Shown here: positions 32,501-34,057 of the stretch, piece after piece
How the letters are laid out: every line of letters begins with the position of its first letter
Numbering within the stretch: position 1 is the stretch's first letter
DNA from: Bacteroidota bacterium
GTDB lineage: Bacteria > Bacteroidota > Bacteroidia > Bacteroidales > Paludibacteraceae
Length of the DNA stretch: 34,057 nucleotides
Direction: 5' to 3'
Assembly: GCA_021779195.1 (NCBI GenBank)
Contig: JAJYBB010000030.1
Coordinates: 1-34,057, forward strand
Made by a program: the position numbers and the translations under genes
Notes under the pieces: generated by a model
What the model saw: the letters and a program-made list of their open reading frames with translations, nothing else
Databases searched by the model: none
Told to the model about the DNA's origin: nothing

Positions 32501-34057
32501 GTAACTACTCAGCACCACTAATATGATGATACAGAATATTTTAAGTGTTTGGTAAAATAAAAAGTTTAAAATATGTGATAAATTATTTGTTCATCTCGTT
32601 GATATTCATTATCTTCGATGCGTGAAAGAACAAGTCATAGACATCGCTTTGGTATTAAAATCCATCAATGGAAAAATTGATGGATTGACCAAGCAGCTTA
32701 ATTTAGCTCATGAAGAGATTATTGTTCTTAAAAAGGAGAACTTTATGCTAAAAGAACGTTTGGCTGTTTACGAAACGCCCAAAGATAGTCATAATAGCAG
32801 CATTCCTCCTTCCAAGGATTCGCTTGCCGCTCAAGGGGAAAAGTCTAAGAAGTTGCTTGCAACACGTTCTTTGAGAGAAAAATCGGGCAAGTCCACCGGC
32901 GGACAGATTGGGCATAAAGGCCATACACTGGAAATGGCCAACGAACCGGATTCTATAATTGAGCATCAACCTTATTTTTGCAGTCGCTGTGGAAATGACC
33001 TTTCAACCATAGCAGGCCAAGTGATAGAGGTTCGTCAGGTTTTTGACATTCCAGTTCCTGTTCGCCCTTTGGTGGCAGAGCATCAGCTCATAGGCAAAAA
33101 ATGCAGTTGTGGTCACTGTAATAAAATAGATTTCCCCAAAGAAGTTCGTTCACGGGTTTCTTATGGAGCAAATATCAGGGCATTGGTAACTTATTTAAAT
33201 TGCAGTCAATATGTGCCTTATAATCGGCTAACAGAGGTTTTGCAGGATTGTTTTGGAGTAAAACTAAGCCAGGGGACTATTAAGAATATGTTGGATGATA
33301 TGGCCAACAAATCATTAGTTGCGTACAATGAAATTCGTAACAGAGTGAAACAATCCCATGTGGTTGGAGCTGATGAAACGGGGCAAAATATCAATGGCAA
33401 GCTGCATTGGCAGTGGGTTGTTCAAACTCCAAAGCTGACCTATATTTACAGTGATAAATCTCGTGGAAAGTTGGCTGTTGATAAACATTTTGAGAATGGA
33501 TTGCCAAACTCAATCTTAGTTACAGACCGTCATCGCTCGTATTTTAAAATGAATGTTTTTGGACATCAACTCTGTTTGGCACATATTTTACGAGAACTGA
33601 TATTCCTAACGGAATTGGATGATAATCAAAGTTGGTCGAGCGAATTCTCCGAATTAATACGGGAGGCAATACACAAAAGAAAAACAGAATTGTGGGAGAA
33701 AATCGACCGCAATTCAATCATAGATAGATTTAATAAATTGCTAGAAACATGTACTGATAATCTGCATCAAAAGATTATTGCCATGATAAAGAGTTTGACA
33801 AAATACAAAGAGTATGTATTTAAATTCCTTTTTGATCCTGACGTTCCATACGAAAACAATGCTTCCGAAAGAGGTGTCAGAAATCTAAAAGTGAAACAAA
33901 AAGTAAGCGGTATGTTTAAATCCAATACTGGAGCAGACACTTACTGTCAAATTCAATCTATCACCCAAACTGCCAAAAAGAATAATCAAAATCCTTTCTT
34001 GGCAATCCTTGCCGTGGCAAATAACGATTGATACATTTTTTAGTACTGAGTAGTTAC
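32501..34057. mobile_element. Complete IS66-family insertion sequence
   Basis: The element is 1557 bp long and bounded by terminal inverted repeats: GTAACTACTCAG at 32501-32512 and its exact complement at 34046-34057, with partial similarity a few bases further in. Ends starting GTAA fit the IS66 family as I know it. It carries one transposase gene and no tnpA/tnpB helpers, as in the ISBst12-type subgroup. IS66 elements usually make an 8-bp target duplication; GAACTGAC (32493-32500) would be the left copy, but the right copy lies outside the window. Confidence 0.88.
32622..34031 (+). CDS. IS66-family transposase (TnpC-like)
   Basis: The protein has 469 aa. GTG 32622 is the in-frame start; a nearby ATG at 32618 is in another frame and soon stops. 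The N-terminus is a coiled coil (about 5-50, Leu/Ile heptads: LVLKSINGKIDGLTKQL). A basic linker follows (DSHNSSIPPSKDS), then a zinc-finger-like region (CSRCGND near 120 and CSCGHC near 161). The DDE catalytic domain has Asp251 in VVGADETGQ, Asp302 in LVTDRHRSYF and Glu416 in NNASERGVRNLKVKQKVSG. All three catalytic residues are present and the frame is intact, so the element may be active. The length suits a compact single-gene IS66. Confidence 0.95.
   Translation: MKEQVIDIALVLKSINGKIDGLTKQLNLAHEEIIVLKKENFMLKERLAVYETPKDSHNSSIPPSKDSLAAQGEKSKKLLATRSLREKSGKSTGGQIGHKGHTLEMANEPDSIIEHQPYFCSRCGNDLSTIAGQVIEVRQVFDIPVPVRPLVAEHQLIGKKCSCGHCNKIDFPKEVRSRVSYGANIRALVTYLNCSQYVPYNRLTEVLQDCFGVKLSQGTIKNMLDDMANKSLVAYNEIRNRVKQSHVVGADETGQNINGKLHWQWVVQTPKLTYIYSDKSRGKLAVDKHFENGLPNSILVTDRHRSYFKMNVFGHQLCLAHILRELIFLTELDDNQSWSSEFSELIREAIHKRKTELWEKIDRNSIIDRFNKLLETCTDNLHQKIIAMIKSLTKYKEYVFKFLFDPDVPYENNASERGVRNLKVKQKVSGMFKSNTGADTYCQIQSITQTAKKNNQNPFLAILAVANND

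Noticed and set aside
1-34057. CRISPR array, tRNA or rRNA genes
   Set aside because: I saw no regularly spaced direct repeats, and no tRNA cloverleaf or rRNA-like conserved stretch was recognised on either strand by eye; a dedicated scan was not possible.

Overview
The window looks like chromosomal DNA from an AT-rich Bacteroidota species. The signs are a SusC/SusD pair, a hybrid two-component regulator, TAnnTTTG-type promoter boxes, few Shine-Dalgarno sites, and several secreted proteins ending in type IX secretion (T9SS) sorting tails. T9SS tails on glycan enzymes plus an Nfn-type oxidoreductase point to an anaerobic Bacteroidales relative of Paludibacter, Prolixibacter or Dysgonomonas rather than Bacteroides itself. 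The taxonomic placement is inference.

Region 1 (1-17865, all minus strand) is a pectin polysaccharide-utilisation locus. Read in its own direction it runs: PL1 pectate lyase (T9SS), a DUF4957/DUF5123-like beta-helix protein (T9SS), SusC, SusD, a DUF5123-like lipoprotein in the SusE position, GH28 polygalacturonase, CE8 pectin methylesterase, an alpha/beta-hydrolase esterase, a GH3 of the beta-xylosidase clade with two CBM6-like domains and a T9SS tail, and the start of one more exported protein cut by the left edge. Gaps are mostly 4-90 bp, so it reads as one operon. A perfect hairpin at 7727-7751 separates the binding/transport genes from the enzyme genes. The enzyme set fits methylated and acetylated homogalacturonan, and the GH3 suggests that xylogalacturonan may be included.

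Region 2 (17866-22505, plus) is the divergent hybrid two-component regulator (HTCS). It has a periplasmic propeller sensor, Y_Y_Y domain, one membrane span, histidine kinase, receiver and AraC-type output, and it probably controls the locus.

Region 3 (22506-27336) holds a convergent minus-strand group: a seven-span membrane AraC-type regulator, an NAD-dependent epimerase-like protein and a DUF2141 protein. Across a 434 bp intergenic region rich in dyads lies a divergent secreted alpha/beta hydrolase with a T9SS tail.

Region 4 (27337-30028) is a decayed non-coding stretch with an apparent IS110 transposase remnant and several inverted repeats, then a stand-alone TonB-dependent receptor.

Region 5 (30029-34057) encodes an NfnAB/SudBA-type flavin/iron-sulfur oxidoreductase pair. 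It is followed by a degenerate 42 bp copy of the second gene's own 3' end and a complete IS66-family element whose right inverted repeat ends on the last base of the window.
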